Assembly: GCA_029449245.1 (NCBI GenBank)
Contig: JANATF010000008.1
Location: 1,054,001 to 1,118,000 of the forward strand
Direction of reading: 5' to 3'
Origin: Mortierella alpina
Lineage: Eukaryota > Mortierellomycota > Mortierellomycetes > Mortierellales > Mortierellaceae
Length of the DNA stretch: 64,000 nucleotides
Shown: in pieces, positions 1-10,199 of the stretch
Layout of the letters: every line of letters starts with the position of its first letter
Position numbering within the stretch: the stretch's first letter is position 1
Program-made: the position numbers and the translations under genes
Notes under the pieces: generated by a model
The model's input: the letters and a program-made list of their open reading frames with translations, nothing else
Told to the model about the DNA's origin: nothing
The model's database searches: none

Positions 1-1
1 T

Positions 2-8
2 TATAAAA
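2..8 (+). promoter_or_regulatory. Putative TATA box of the chitin deacetylase gene
   Basis: A TATAAAA sequence lies about 125 nt upstream of the chitin deacetylase start codon at 133. This is a plausible distance for a fungal TATA box with a leader of up to about 90 nt. It sits at the window edge, so upstream activating sites are not visible. Confidence 0.4.
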
Positions 9-132
9 ACGAAACTGGCGGTTGCCTTGTGGGTGTCCCTCTTGATCCACCCTATTTACCTTATACCAAGTACGCTAGGACATATCCTCGACACAACTTC
101 ACAAAGGTGTATTCCCCTTCTGTCAACAAGAC

Positions 133-1488
133 ATGCTGCATCACCACAGAAACAGAACCCAGAGGCTGACGGCCTTGGTGTTTCTAGGAGCCATAGCCCT
201 TGTCCTCAGCCTGATATCCAACGGAGCTGATGCTGCTGCTGCCGCTCCTCCAGCCAATCATAGCCCATGGCCGGCCTATGGCAAGGTGCCCGCAACGACC
301 AGCCCCGAAGTCAAAGCCTGGCTCAAATTGGTGGACTGGACCAAGGTACCAAAGATCGACGTTCGTCATACCAAGGATCCTGGTCCTCCGGTCTGTCCAG
401 ACAACACAGCGCCTGCGTCCGACTGCTGGTGGACGTGCTCTGGATGTGCTGCTCCAGATGATGTGATTGACTGCCCTGGAAAGAAGGTGTGGGGGTTGAC
501 CTTTGATGATGGTCCTGAGCCGGGTACGACCGAGAAATTGCTGGCTCTCATGCATGAGAAGAATGTCACGGCCACGTTCTTCGTGACGGGCATGAAGAGC
601 ACCAAGGCACCGGCGCTTTTGAAGCAGACCATTGATAAAGGACATCATTTGGCTAGCCACAGTAAGGACAACCTTTTATTCCATTTCGCTTTCTCGCTTT
701 GGGAAAAAAAGTACATGATTAATTTTCTCTTTGTGTATCTTTGCTAGCTTGGTCCCACCAAGGCCTAACGACGTTGACTAACGAGCAGATTGTAGCCGAA
801 CTCATGTGGACAGAAAAGTTTGTCTTTGATCACACAGGTTACAAGCTCAAGTACTTCCGTCCTCCTTTCGGTAAGCGTAATCTATCATCATCTGCGTCCA
901 TTGTCGCTCGATCTGGTATTAACACGCGTAAATCCCCCCCCCCTAGGCGACATCGACAATCGCGTACGAGCCATTGCACGCCAACTAGGCTTCAAAACGG
1001 TTATCTGGTCAGCTGAATGGGACACTCAAGATTGGCAGCTGCCTTACAAGACCATCACGCCCAACCAGATTGTCAGCATCTTCAAGAAGGGCATTTCAAA
1101 CATCCCAGAGCGCAGCAAGGGTATCATCACCCTCGAACATGATGGAGCCCCACAAATGGTTTCTATGGCCCGAACCTTGTTGGATCTTGGCATGAAGAGT
1201 GGGCTAAAGCCCATGGATATCGCCTCTTGTCTTCATGACAAGGTGGGGTACAATGCTGTGCCAGCCAAGCCGGTCACGAACGACAATGCAGATGACACAG
1301 ATGGCAAAGCAGGTCCCGGCGTCCCAGCAACCGATGCGGGCAGCAGCAAGGGATCGGGCGGGGCAGATGGTCCTCTTCCTAAGGGTACAGTTCGGGCTAA
1401 AGCATCGATTCTACGGGGGCCATCAACACTTTTGTGTGCAATCATTGCTACATTGGCCAGTGTCGCGCTGGGCGCTTCAATGCTCTGA
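133..1488 (+). CDS. Chitin deacetylase, secreted and probably GPI-anchored
   Basis: Polysaccharide (NodB-type) deacetylase expected to convert cell-wall chitin to chitosan by metal-dependent N-deacetylation. Three exons (133-661, 748-870, 947-1488) give 397 residues. An N-terminal hydrophobic stretch (about residues 17-35) reads as a signal peptide. The NodB motifs appear in order: TFDDGP at residues 123-128, a HTWSH metal-binding motif created exactly across the first splice junction, RPPFGD across the second, a DTQDW motif, and LEHDG. The tail is Ser/Gly-rich and ends in a hydrophobic segment (PSTLLCAIIATLASVALG), the usual layout of a GPI-anchor signal. That both splices restore catalytic motifs strongly supports the model. 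Intron 2 carries a run of 10 C just before its acceptor. An AATAAA signal follows at 1510. The family is secure; anchoring is inferred. Confidence 0.93.
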
Positions 1489-2690
1489 GTATATCCGCAA
1501 TGAAAGATGAATAAAAGTGTTCTGGAAGAGGTTTTCTTTCATTACGGCAAAAGCCTAAAAGTGGCTCTATGCATCTTCCATGTCTGGTCATCCGTTGTAC
1601 CCTACGCCATGTATTCTGGTCAATGCATGCATGCCGGGATTGCGTTCAGGCGTCCTTCGGGACGAGAAGGCATGAATGAGGAAAACATGGAACGTTGAGA
1701 GCAATTACACGAAGGGAAAAAAAACAAAAAAGAAAGAGATAGAAGGTCGGGGCAACCGTTCAATCTTTTGGCCGGGTACTGTACTATGGGTAAGGCAGAG
1801 TAGGGTCAGTCCTCCTTGCTGCAAAAAAAATAAAAAAGAAAGACCTAAGCATGAAGTGCATCTTTTTTTGTCGCCAAACTCTGCATGGTTGCACAACGGG
1901 CCAGGTGACTGTCCCAAAAACGAGCACAGACCCCAGCGAGAATTGAAGCGAGCTCATCACACCACCAACAAAGATTGTGAGCGTCCAGATGCTCTCCTTT
2001 TTGTCTTCATGTGTGCTTGTCCAGGGGACGGGACAACACCAACAACAAAAAAAATGAGGCTACCAGTCAACAAGCCGTGGGCTTTAGCCTGTGCCGAAGG
2101 TTAGTTGTTTTTACGGCACCTGCCGTACAGTCAACAAGCCTTGAGCGGATTATAGTAATGGCTCCAAAACATGGCGGGGAGGAGGGAGTGTCAGAGATGT
2201 TCAGTGGGAGTCCTGTGAGAAATGACAGTGTGCCGAACGACGCCCTTTGCTGCCTCCCCTTTTCTCGTGTCTACCATCTTCTCCACACAATTTTTTAATC
2301 CCTTTTACTACGTGCTAAGAAGAAGGGCTTAAACAGCTGCTTGGTCTAGGTGCCTCATGTGAGGATTGAACGGGCGCCGAGAGGGTATGAGGAGCCTTGC
2401 TGTGTATCTCCAATTTTTTCTCACTCAAGTAGAATATAGCATGGCAAGCCTTCATCACAAGATGGACCATGGAGCACAATAGGGCGTGAAAAAGAGCGAG
2501 GGAGAAAGAGGATGGGCAGGCCCATCTGCTGCCGATGTTTGCTGATGGGTAGGGAAAGGGAGGGGGTGTGGGGAGGGCATCTTGCATTTCGATGACTCTT
2601 TCCATCACGCTCGTTTAGATTTCTTCCCCACAAAGTGGCCCTCACTGGCGTTCGATTCACACACACACGATCCGCGCGCGGGTGTGCGAA
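1489..2690. other. Intergenic, chitin deacetylase 3' end and upstream region of the F-box gene
   Basis: No ORF here looks coding on either strand; those present are short and of biased composition. The stretch holds A-rich runs (about 1718-1735 and 1820-1845) and ordinary mixed sequence up to the TATA box at 2691. Confidence 0.5.
1510..1516 (+). terminator. Polyadenylation signal of the chitin deacetylase gene
   Basis: AATAAAA lies 22 nt after the stop codon at 1488. It matches the canonical signal; the cleavage site itself is not visible. Confidence 0.4.
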
Positions 2691-2697
2691 TATAAAA
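2691..2697 (+). promoter_or_regulatory. Putative TATA box of the F-box gene
   Basis: TATAAAA is followed at once by a long, strongly CT-rich plus-strand stretch from about 2715 to 3800, the typical composition of a fungal transcription start region and leader. If it is used, the transcript has a leader of about 1.1 kb before the ATG at 3834. Confidence 0.4.
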
Positions 2698-2714
2698 CAC
2701 ACGACCACGACGTC

Positions 2715-3833
2715 TCTTTTCTTCTCTTTGTTCTCACACGCATCTTTCACCTTGTCCACACTTCTACTTTCCATCACCTTCCTGCCCACTCTCTCTTTCA
2801 TTCATATCTAGCATCGCTGTCAAACTCGTCTGCCTGTTACAAGCGCCCGCTCTCGTGTATCCTCTCTCTCCGCATATCGACTGCTTTCCTCCGCTACTTT
2901 CTCTTGAGCCAAAGCGAACGTTCTTGGCCCACTCTATTCTAGCTGTCTTTGTAGCCACGGTGCTTTCCCACTCTATATTACATCTACCCCCACCATCAAA
3001 CCGAGCTTTCAAAAATGCTCTCCCTGTGAGTTTGGAGTTTGTTACAGAACCTCACTCACACCACAAGCAAGATTACCGCCTCGTAGTTTCTGAACATTCT
3101 CCAAACGTAGTCAACTCTCTTCTGCCCTCGTCCTTCTCTCCGCCAACAAGCATACCGGCATTGTCAGCAGCTGCCGTAACCCCATTCACACCGACAGTAC
3201 TCCACCAGCTTCTCCTATATTCGGTCTTTTCGCTGCCTGTCTCGACTTGACACTGTCGACCGCCCAAGTGCACACACCACTACACCGACACACACTCATA
3301 CGAGTAGCATCTGTCAGCAAGGAGCCCCTTTCTTTTTTTTCGAATCTGCCCTCTCTCTGACTCTGCCTCGCTGTCCCCCTCCCTCCGTCTGCCTTGCGCA
3401 CCCTTGCCGTCTGCGAGCAAACGACGCATTTGGCCGTAGCCGACTCGCTTGTTTTTCGCCTGCTGCCCGACTGTCTCAGCAAGTGCGCTTTTCATACATA
3501 TTTGTGCAGCGTCACGAGAACACCTGGCCTAATCGAGTAAACCCTTTTTCGACGGCAAGCCGATTGTCTTTCCCACACCGCTGTTTGCATAATTACACCA
3601 CGCGCCTGTCAAACCTTCTGCGCCCTATAGTGTGCACACTGTTTGCATCCGTCCCATTCAGTTGTATTCTATTCTCGCCTGTCCCGCCCTGTCTGCACGC
3701 CCAGCTCTGTGCATAATCAAACGGCCCTCGTCCACGCTACACGCGAACCTACTACCGTAGCAGCATTCAAGTCCAGTCCGTTCGATTATCGCACACGATA
3801 CTGAATACACACAGCAAATTACTCGAAAAGGAC
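2715..3833 (+). promoter_or_regulatory. CT-rich leader of the F-box gene with a 4-codon uORF
   Basis: The plus strand is pyrimidine-rich over about 1.1 kb between the TATA box and the start codon. It contains a minimal upstream ORF at 3014 (ATG, three sense codons, TGA) whose end overlaps a GTGAGT donor-like site near 3027, so part of the leader may be an intron. A further 77-codon ORF at 3483-3716 starts upstream of the main ATG but has no recognisable content. Translational control by uORFs is possible but not shown. Confidence 0.35.
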
Positions 3834-5350
3834 ATGCCGTTGAACAGTGCTACAAACCGTGCTCTGGCTCTTCCCGAAATCGTCTTTGAGATCCTCGCCT
3901 GTCTCGAGGCCCAAGCAGAGCTTTGCCCCCAACAGATCCAAGCCTCCCTGCGTGCATGCACGCTCGTCAGTCGTACGTGGTTCTTTGATGCCAACGTCTT
4001 TCTCTACCGTGCGCCTTACATTCGCCATGGCCGAGGTTCAGATGTCAAGATCAATGCCCTCGTCCGCACCCTGACCACCACCAAGCGTGGTCTCTATGTG
4101 CGCTCGCTCTCACGCTGCAAGGTCGAACTCTGGGAGATGTTCCCTCTCCTCGACAAGCTGTTCGAGCCCTGTCCTCGACTCTCGTCCCTGGCTCTCTGCT
4201 TCCGCTCGGGCGATGAGAAGGGGCATCTGATGGAACCCTTTGAGACCGAGGCTTTCCGCACACTAGACCCTTCGATCGCTCAGGGCATGTCTCACATCTT
4301 GGACTTGGACTTGACCAGCATCTCGATTAATTCTATCACCAAGGACGACACCGCCTACGCGGACGCGGCCCTGAACTGCATCAGCGCATGCACGCGTCTT
4401 CAGAAGCTGGTCACCTCGCGAGCCGACTGGACCAACATCAAGACCATCTCGAGACACCTCTCTGACCTGAGTATCTCGTTTGTGGCACCGCCAGACCTCA
4501 AGACGAGCGTTGCGTTGGCCCCTGCGCTGGTCAATCTGACCAACCTTCATCTTCATCATGCCCCGCAGGCTCTGCCCGCCTACGATTTCACTCGTGTGTT
4601 GGCTCAGTATTGCCGATCGTTGACAAAGCTCGACCTCTGTCCCGAGTCCATTACGCCTCGCGCGCTTGAGATGATGGTTCTGCACAACCCTAGCCTGGTC
4701 TCGATCCACCTTCGAAACTGCCCAGACATCTACACCGCCGCAGTGTTGGAGCACCCGCCCCAGAATCTCGAGTTCTTTGACATGGGCACGGTGGACTCGC
4801 AATTGATCTTGAAGGCTTTGGCGATGTGTCCCAAGTTGACGTCGACAGGCAAGTCTGCGCCGAGGAACAACAACACGGTGGAGTTTTGGCAGAGCTTTTT
4901 GGAACGCGCTCGCCAGATCCAGGAGCTCCATGTTGAGCGCTGGTCGGACTTTCATAGCAAGGACCTATTCTTTGACACGGTGTTGCCAAAGTTGGGACCT
5001 CAACTGGTGCGACTTTGGTTCGGATGGCGAGATCTTTTGGGATGCGATGAGCTCGAACGCGTCCTGACCTCCTGCGACCGACTCCAGGTGCTGCGTGCCC
5101 CTGTCAAAGGCAACGGCCAGGTAAAAAAAAAAAAACGAATCTTAATCATTACAAAGCCCACCCTTATTTTTTTTGCGCCATACTCATCAAGCGAATCCCT
5201 TTATAGAACCTCGTCCGATGCTTCAAGGTTGTCGCCTCGCGCTCGCGACTGCGAGAAGTGAGGCTTTTTGGCGACAATGTCAAGTTTTGTGACGATGACA
5301 AACGCCGCATGCAGCGTTTCCTCCCAGTCCTTTGCAGCTTCAGCACCTAA
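3834..5350 (+). CDS. F-box protein with leucine-rich repeats
   Basis: Predicted substrate-recognition subunit of an SCF-type ubiquitin ligase. Two exons (3834-5120 and 5207-5350; intron of 86 nt) give 476 residues. The N-terminus (about residues 12-60) has the F-box pattern: LPEIVFEIL, a spacer, then a TLVSRTWF segment that should bind Skp1. The rest is a run of irregular Leu-rich repeats (segments such as LSSLALCF, LTNLHLHH, LTKLDLCP) like the large family of fungal F-box/LRR proteins. The ATG is the first in this frame and has an A at -3. The substrate cannot be inferred; paralogues in this family are numerous and diverge fast. Confidence 0.85.
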
Positions 5351-5992
5351 ACAAGGGGGAGGGGTAAGCCTACGTTTTTTTTCCCTGTAGTCGCTTGTTG
5401 AGGAAGATTGTGCCGCACTTTTTTTTCCCTATCACTTTCGATTTTTGTATATATCTGTTCCTCTTCCCGATTTTTGACATCCTTCTGCTGTGCTGGGGGG
5501 GGGGGGGTTTCTTCCTCGCTGTTCCCTCACTTCGATTGCAAGAAAGTGAAGGGCAACAATGAGGAGGGAAACCCCCGTTCCAAAAACTCCAGCGACATGT
5601 AGTTTTTTTCCTTGGATTCAGTGTTTCCATTGAGATAGCGCAATCTTGTAAATAATAAAAAAAATTGTATATACGTGTCGTGCTGCTGGTGCTTTATGAG
5701 AGCAAGTTTAAGTTCTTTCGTACTATCCTTTTCTTTTTCGTAGTTGTAGTTGCAACGTGTCTAAGCGACTGCAAAGCGCTGGGCAGCACGGTCAAACAAA
5801 CTTGACTTCAAATCCAGATCCTGCAAGTACGAATGGTTTGGTGCCACGCTCTGCAATTGCCTAGAATATTCAAAAAGTATGGAAGAATCGTTGGTATGCA
5901 GTTTTCATGATCCAGAAGCGTATCGTGAGTGACATTCATCACAGGAAAAAAAAAGGAGGGGGGGAGTGGGGAGGGCGGGCACGAAGAAGAAC
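5351..5992. other. Convergent intergenic region, F-box gene and epsilon-COP gene
   Basis: This is 3' flanking sequence for both converging genes. It has a run of 13 G on the plus strand at 5495-5507 and a purine-rich patch at 5945-5990, which reads as a C-rich tract just after the epsilon-COP stop codon on the minus strand. No coding signal is seen. Confidence 0.5.
5654..5659 (+). terminator. Polyadenylation signal of the F-box gene
   Basis: AATAAA followed by further A residues lies about 300 nt after the F-box stop codon at 5350. The distance is long but workable. Confidence 0.3.
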
Positions 5993-7072
5993 CTACTGGA
6001 CAAGGGAAGTGATCTCCTCAGCAGGCTTGCTCAACAGGGTCGAGAGTAGAATCTGGTTAACAATCGCGTCCGTGTTCGTGGGCTCCTTGGCAAGTGCCTC
6101 CTGGAGAATGCCTTCTGCCTCTGGGTATTGGCCCATCTGAATCTTGCAGACGGCTTCGCCCACAAGAGACTTGACGGTCGGGGATGTGCTCGAGGTCGCG
6201 ATCTCCTCGTAGATGTAGTACGCATTCTGGTAGCGATCTCCACCTCCAACACGAAGACCGACCCATGCCTCCATCAGCTGGGCCAGCATGGCATCCTCTG
6301 CCCAAGACTTGCAGGCTTCGACTTCCTTCTTGGCCAGATCCAAGCGGTTCATCTGCAGGTATACCTGAACCACCACGGCCACGCTATGAGTTCATGAAGC
6401 GCCATGTAGAAGAAATAGTAAGTAGGATGACCAAAAGAACTGAGGAGCAGAAGCTGCGATTCTTCAAGGACATCAACAGAAAGTTGGATGATGTTTTACC
6501 TCTCGAGATGGTTGTTATGTGGCAACAAGACCGTGAGTGCCTCCTCGACCAGACCCTCAGCGGCCAAGACCTGACCCACCACGACCTTGACCTCCAGGGC
6601 TGTGATCTCTGGCTGCCAGTCCTCAGGCGAGTGGACCAGGAGCATCTCTCGCAGGTGGGAAAGGGCCGCGTCGCGACCGGCGGCGTCTGCAGACTGGACG
6701 GCGTCCAAGTAGACGGCTTGAGCCTTCAGCGCCTGAAGACCGAGGGCATGGGTCTCAGTGATTTCCTGAGCTACGCGAGCATAGTTCTTGAGGGCGATCA
6801 GGGAGCGGAAGAGGAAGAGGTCGAGTTGATGGGCAGTGTCCTGGTTAGCAGAGGCGCGTGTCCGCGACGAGGTTGCTTCCGCGATGACCTGTGCGTAGTT
6901 GCCTAGAGAAAAGGAAAATAAAAAGAGATGCGGTTGCACACACTGGGGGGTATAAGTTGGGTTGTTGCCATGTGCAGGGTTGGTTCGTGTTTTGATGAAG
7001 GACGAGTGCATCCTGCACAACGTTACCCGAGTAGAACAGATTGCGGATGATGAAGAGTACGTTGTCGTCCAT
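5993..7072 (-). CDS. COPE: Coatomer subunit epsilon (epsilon-COP)
   Basis: Subunit of the COPI vesicle coat that drives Golgi-to-ER and intra-Golgi traffic; epsilon-COP pairs with alpha-COP. Three exons on the minus strand (7027-7072, 6500-6902, 5993-6383) give 279 residues, close to the usual 290-310. The N-terminus contains the family pattern IRNLFYSGNYAQVI, formed across the first splice. The rest is helical TPR-like repeats, with conserved segments such as the WAEDAMLAQL region and the GQYPEAEGILQEAL repeat near the C-terminus. All three exons are needed to give a continuous epsilon-COP sequence. Upstream of the ATG lies a short hexanucleotide repeat. Confidence 0.93.
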
Positions 7073-7140
7073 GGCTGGATGTTGCTGTGCAGGAGAGATG
7101 GATGGAGAAGATGAGCTGAAGTGTGAGAAGTGGAGGGCTG

Positions 7141-7176
7141 GATGGTGCTGGTGCTGGTGCTGGTGCTGGTGTTGGT
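7141..7176 (+). repeat. GGTGCT hexanucleotide microsatellite
   Basis: About five copies of a GGTGCT-type unit, the last one degenerate, lie 70-105 nt upstream of the epsilon-COP start codon, in its leader or promoter. Length variation between strains would be expected. Confidence 0.7.
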
Positions 7177-7314
7177 GTCGAGGATTAGACAGGAGAAGAG
7201 ATGGCTGCAATGTGAAGGGATGCAATCTGCGCGATGTAATGCAAGGCGCCAGTCGCCTGAAATCCATAGCGAGATGGGTGGCTTTTGCTCAAGGTCATTT
7301 TATTTCAAGGCCGC

Positions 7315-9281
7315 CTACCGCGTGTTGCGCATCCATCGCCGCGAGCCCCTGCCCTGGTCCTCCTCCTCAGCTCCCTTGATAATGTTGATCATCTCTCGGA
7401 GTGGCGCCAGCTGCTCTTCATCGCCCCATCCAAACTGCTGCAGTTGCTCCTTGGTCTCGACAGGGCCAGAACACGCCTGACTCGACGAGACTTCCAGGTC
7501 CTGCACCATATTGGACACCAGTTGCTTGGTCTCCGCGTCCATCGCCGCTCCATTGCCTTGCATCTCTTTCAGGATCTCAAGGCAGCCCGGGCCATCCTGC
7601 CACGCCTCCCAGCGACACTTGAGCAAAGCCTTGTACGTCTCCTTGCGCACTGTCTGAATGAAAACCTCCAAGCCCTGTCGTCGAGCGTGCTCTACGAGGG
7701 CATGCCCCATAAACGGATGCAGAGATCGCGTCCTTCCAGTCGATGTGAGCTTTGTTGATCGATCGCCAGACTTTGATGGCTCCAACTTGCTTCCTGACTG
7801 CTCCTGATGTTTCGAAGACGCAGCAAGAATGGCTTGAGCCAAAAGGCCATCCAGGCTGACAGTTGACGGCTTGGATATACCTGGCGCAGCAGCGATGCCA
7901 GGGGCCTGGCCAAGGGGTGCCAGCAGTTCGTCCACAAACTCCTTGATCTTGATAATATCGTCGCGTTTCTCTTCCAACTCCTTTCTCATCCTGATCGCAA
8001 CCTGATTCTCGCTCCTGATCGCCGCAAACAAGCTGTTTTCCTTGGGCAGAGTCGGGTCCCGGCTCATCCAATCTTGTGGCCCCACTGTGCTCTCCATGAC
8101 TTGAAAGCTCGATGTCTTGGGCTTCCTGTCCAGATAGATGGGCTCCACTCGCTTGGATAGGTTCTGAAGTTGGCGACGAAGAACTTGCATAGGATCGTCG
8201 TCGGTAGCCGCTGTTGACGTAGAGGGGTCTGCTGCGATTGTTGAGGCTGCTGGTGGAACTGTTGAGTCTGCAACCTGAAGGCTTATGCTCGATGAGGAGA
8301 CACTGTCCGTAGTCCGCTCATGCCCTGATCGATTAAAGTTGGAGAACATTGACTGAACTCTCTCTGCTGATGTGGGTGCCTGGGGCTTTTGCTCAAACAA
8401 GGACGAGAACAATGCCTTGAACGCATCTCTCTCTGCACTCTTCAACTTGGGGTCCTTCCAGCGGTCGGCTCTTGGCGGTATAGCTTTGTCGGTCTCATTC
8501 CCAACGGTTGCTGAGGGGGTTGAAGCTAATGGTGACGATGTTGAACCCCGGTACTCTGACAGGTTGGGAAATAGATCTGATGCTCCCGGTATCTTATCCA
8601 GTGTCTCCAAGCTCTCATTCGCCGGCTCCGTTACGCCGGACTTGCTCTCTTTCAGGTCATCCTCGTCGAATAAGAACTTCCATGAATCGGAAACATTTGC
8701 TGCTGAGCGAGTGCTGGATGTTGACGTTGCCCCGGTCGTATGGGCAGTTAAACTCTGTGGAGCCGGTGCTGAATCGCCACCAAGCTGTAGCTTTTCAAAG
8801 AGCCGATGGATCTTTTCCACTCCAGTACGAGAGTCCTCCTCGGCAGCCCTTCTTAAAGCCTCTTCTTTCTCCTGCTTGAGCTGCTCTTCCCGTAACCTGT
8901 TCCGAATACCGACCTGGGCTGACGGCTTTAGGCGTAACCTTTTGACCAGGTCTTCGACACTTGTAGGCTCTGTCGCTGGTGCGGTTGCATTGCTGGTCTG
9001 CTTTGACGTGGGATCCGCTGCGTCGTCTTCTGAATGTGCGGAATTAGCTGGCGGACTCGACTTTGAGACGTCCCATGAAGCTGTGTTGGTGCATATTGTT
9101 GACCGTGCGACTTGCCTGCCTGCGCGACAGCGTGATATTCTTGGTCGAGCTGATGTTTTTGTTTCGAAAAGAGGCGAAGAGAAGAAAGAGAGAGAGAAGC
9201 TCAGTGAGAGAGAAACACCAGCATCCCTCAGCTCAATGTGGCACAGCGATCCACAGAGGAAACATTACCTAGCCGATGCAT
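7315..9281 (-). CDS. Mitochondrial Mtf2/Nam1-like protein
   Basis: Resembles the fungal Mtf2 (Nam1) family, which in yeast couples mitochondrial transcription to mRNA processing and translation. Two exons: a 13-nt first exon (9269-9281) and a long second exon (7315-9119), giving 605 residues. The conserved part is C-terminal (about residues 430-560), with ETYKALLKCRWEAWQD and CLEILKEMQ resembling the family's core. The N-terminus made by the tiny exon (MHRLGRQVARSTIC) is basic, Ser/Thr-bearing and lacks acidic residues, as expected of a matrix-targeting presequence. No in-frame ATG exists upstream in exon 2 before a stop, so an upstream start exon is required. The middle is low-complexity. 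The family call is from remembered similarity; the start model is inference. Confidence 0.62.
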
Positions 9282-10199
9282 TAGGCGGGAGAAGGTCGGT
9301 TGCATTCAAAAAAAAAGGAAACCTGATCACACAAAAATATTGACAGCGGCTCGAAAAAGACGGTCACTTGGCGCGGCGCTGCGGACATGGAATCCTACCA
9401 CCTCAGCGGTTGCCTGCCTTCGTTCGTTACGAGCACCAAGTAGAGAGCATCGTAGCCGAGGCGCTCCTTTTATGTCGTTGCTAAGGCAAGGCAGAGGTCA
9501 GGCACATTTCTTGTAATACAGCCTCGCGCGCTTGAGCCTCAAGGTCTGATCCCATGTCGCGCAAGCCCACCTCGTCAGATAGGGCGAGCATTGGCAAACA
9601 GGCGGTGTCAGCACAGCCGTGTCTTCTCAGGGCACCGAGCAGACATGCCCTCAGGAAGATTGGCGACCTGTCTTGGTGTGTACGGGTCTGCCCAAAGGAT
9701 TTAAAGGGGGTCAAGCAGTCTGTCCATCACGACCACGCCCAGTCGACTCCTTTTTTTTGCATTACCATCAACGCATTTTCTCCTTGATTTTTGTCGTTGC
9801 GAGGTTCTTTTGCTTCTTCATCTTCCCATCTTGCCTTTTGTTGTCCCTCCGTCTCCTTCTCAGTATATTTCTTCACCTTTAGCACTCGCCTCCTGTTCTC
9901 CGTTCCTGCTTCGCTTTCCTGCTTCACGACAATTAAGAGACGGGATCCGCACTCCTGGTATTCTCTCTCTCTTTTTGGTGGATGGTTTTTGCCTTCCTTA
10001 ACTCTTTTGCCTCCACCCGCAACGACTCACGACTCCACACCGTTCCCCGCTCAACCTCGCAAGCTAGCCTGCCTGTATCACTTTGCAGACAGCTTTTACT
10101 TTGCAACGCCAACCCGCGCTCTCTCGGCGACACGTCGGTTAATACCAAAAGGACATAGTCACATTACTATCGCTCAACCGTAAGCTCCAGCCAGCAACT
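9282..10199. promoter_or_regulatory. Divergent promoter, Mtf2-like gene and RhoGAP gene
   Basis: A shared upstream region of about 0.9 kb. The half nearest the RhoGAP gene (about 9750-10150) is strongly CT-rich on the plus strand, marking its likely leader. Short ORFs in both directions have biased composition and are not called. Confidence 0.45.

Noticed and set aside
4263-4955. 230-codon minus-strand ORF inside the F-box gene
   Set aside because: Antisense shadow. The plus strand has F-box and repeat motifs; the minus reading is Arg/Gly-rich with no family pattern.
8372-9343. 323-codon plus-strand ORF
   Set aside because: Antisense to the Mtf2-like gene, Ser-rich and without family features. 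The minus strand has conserved segments.
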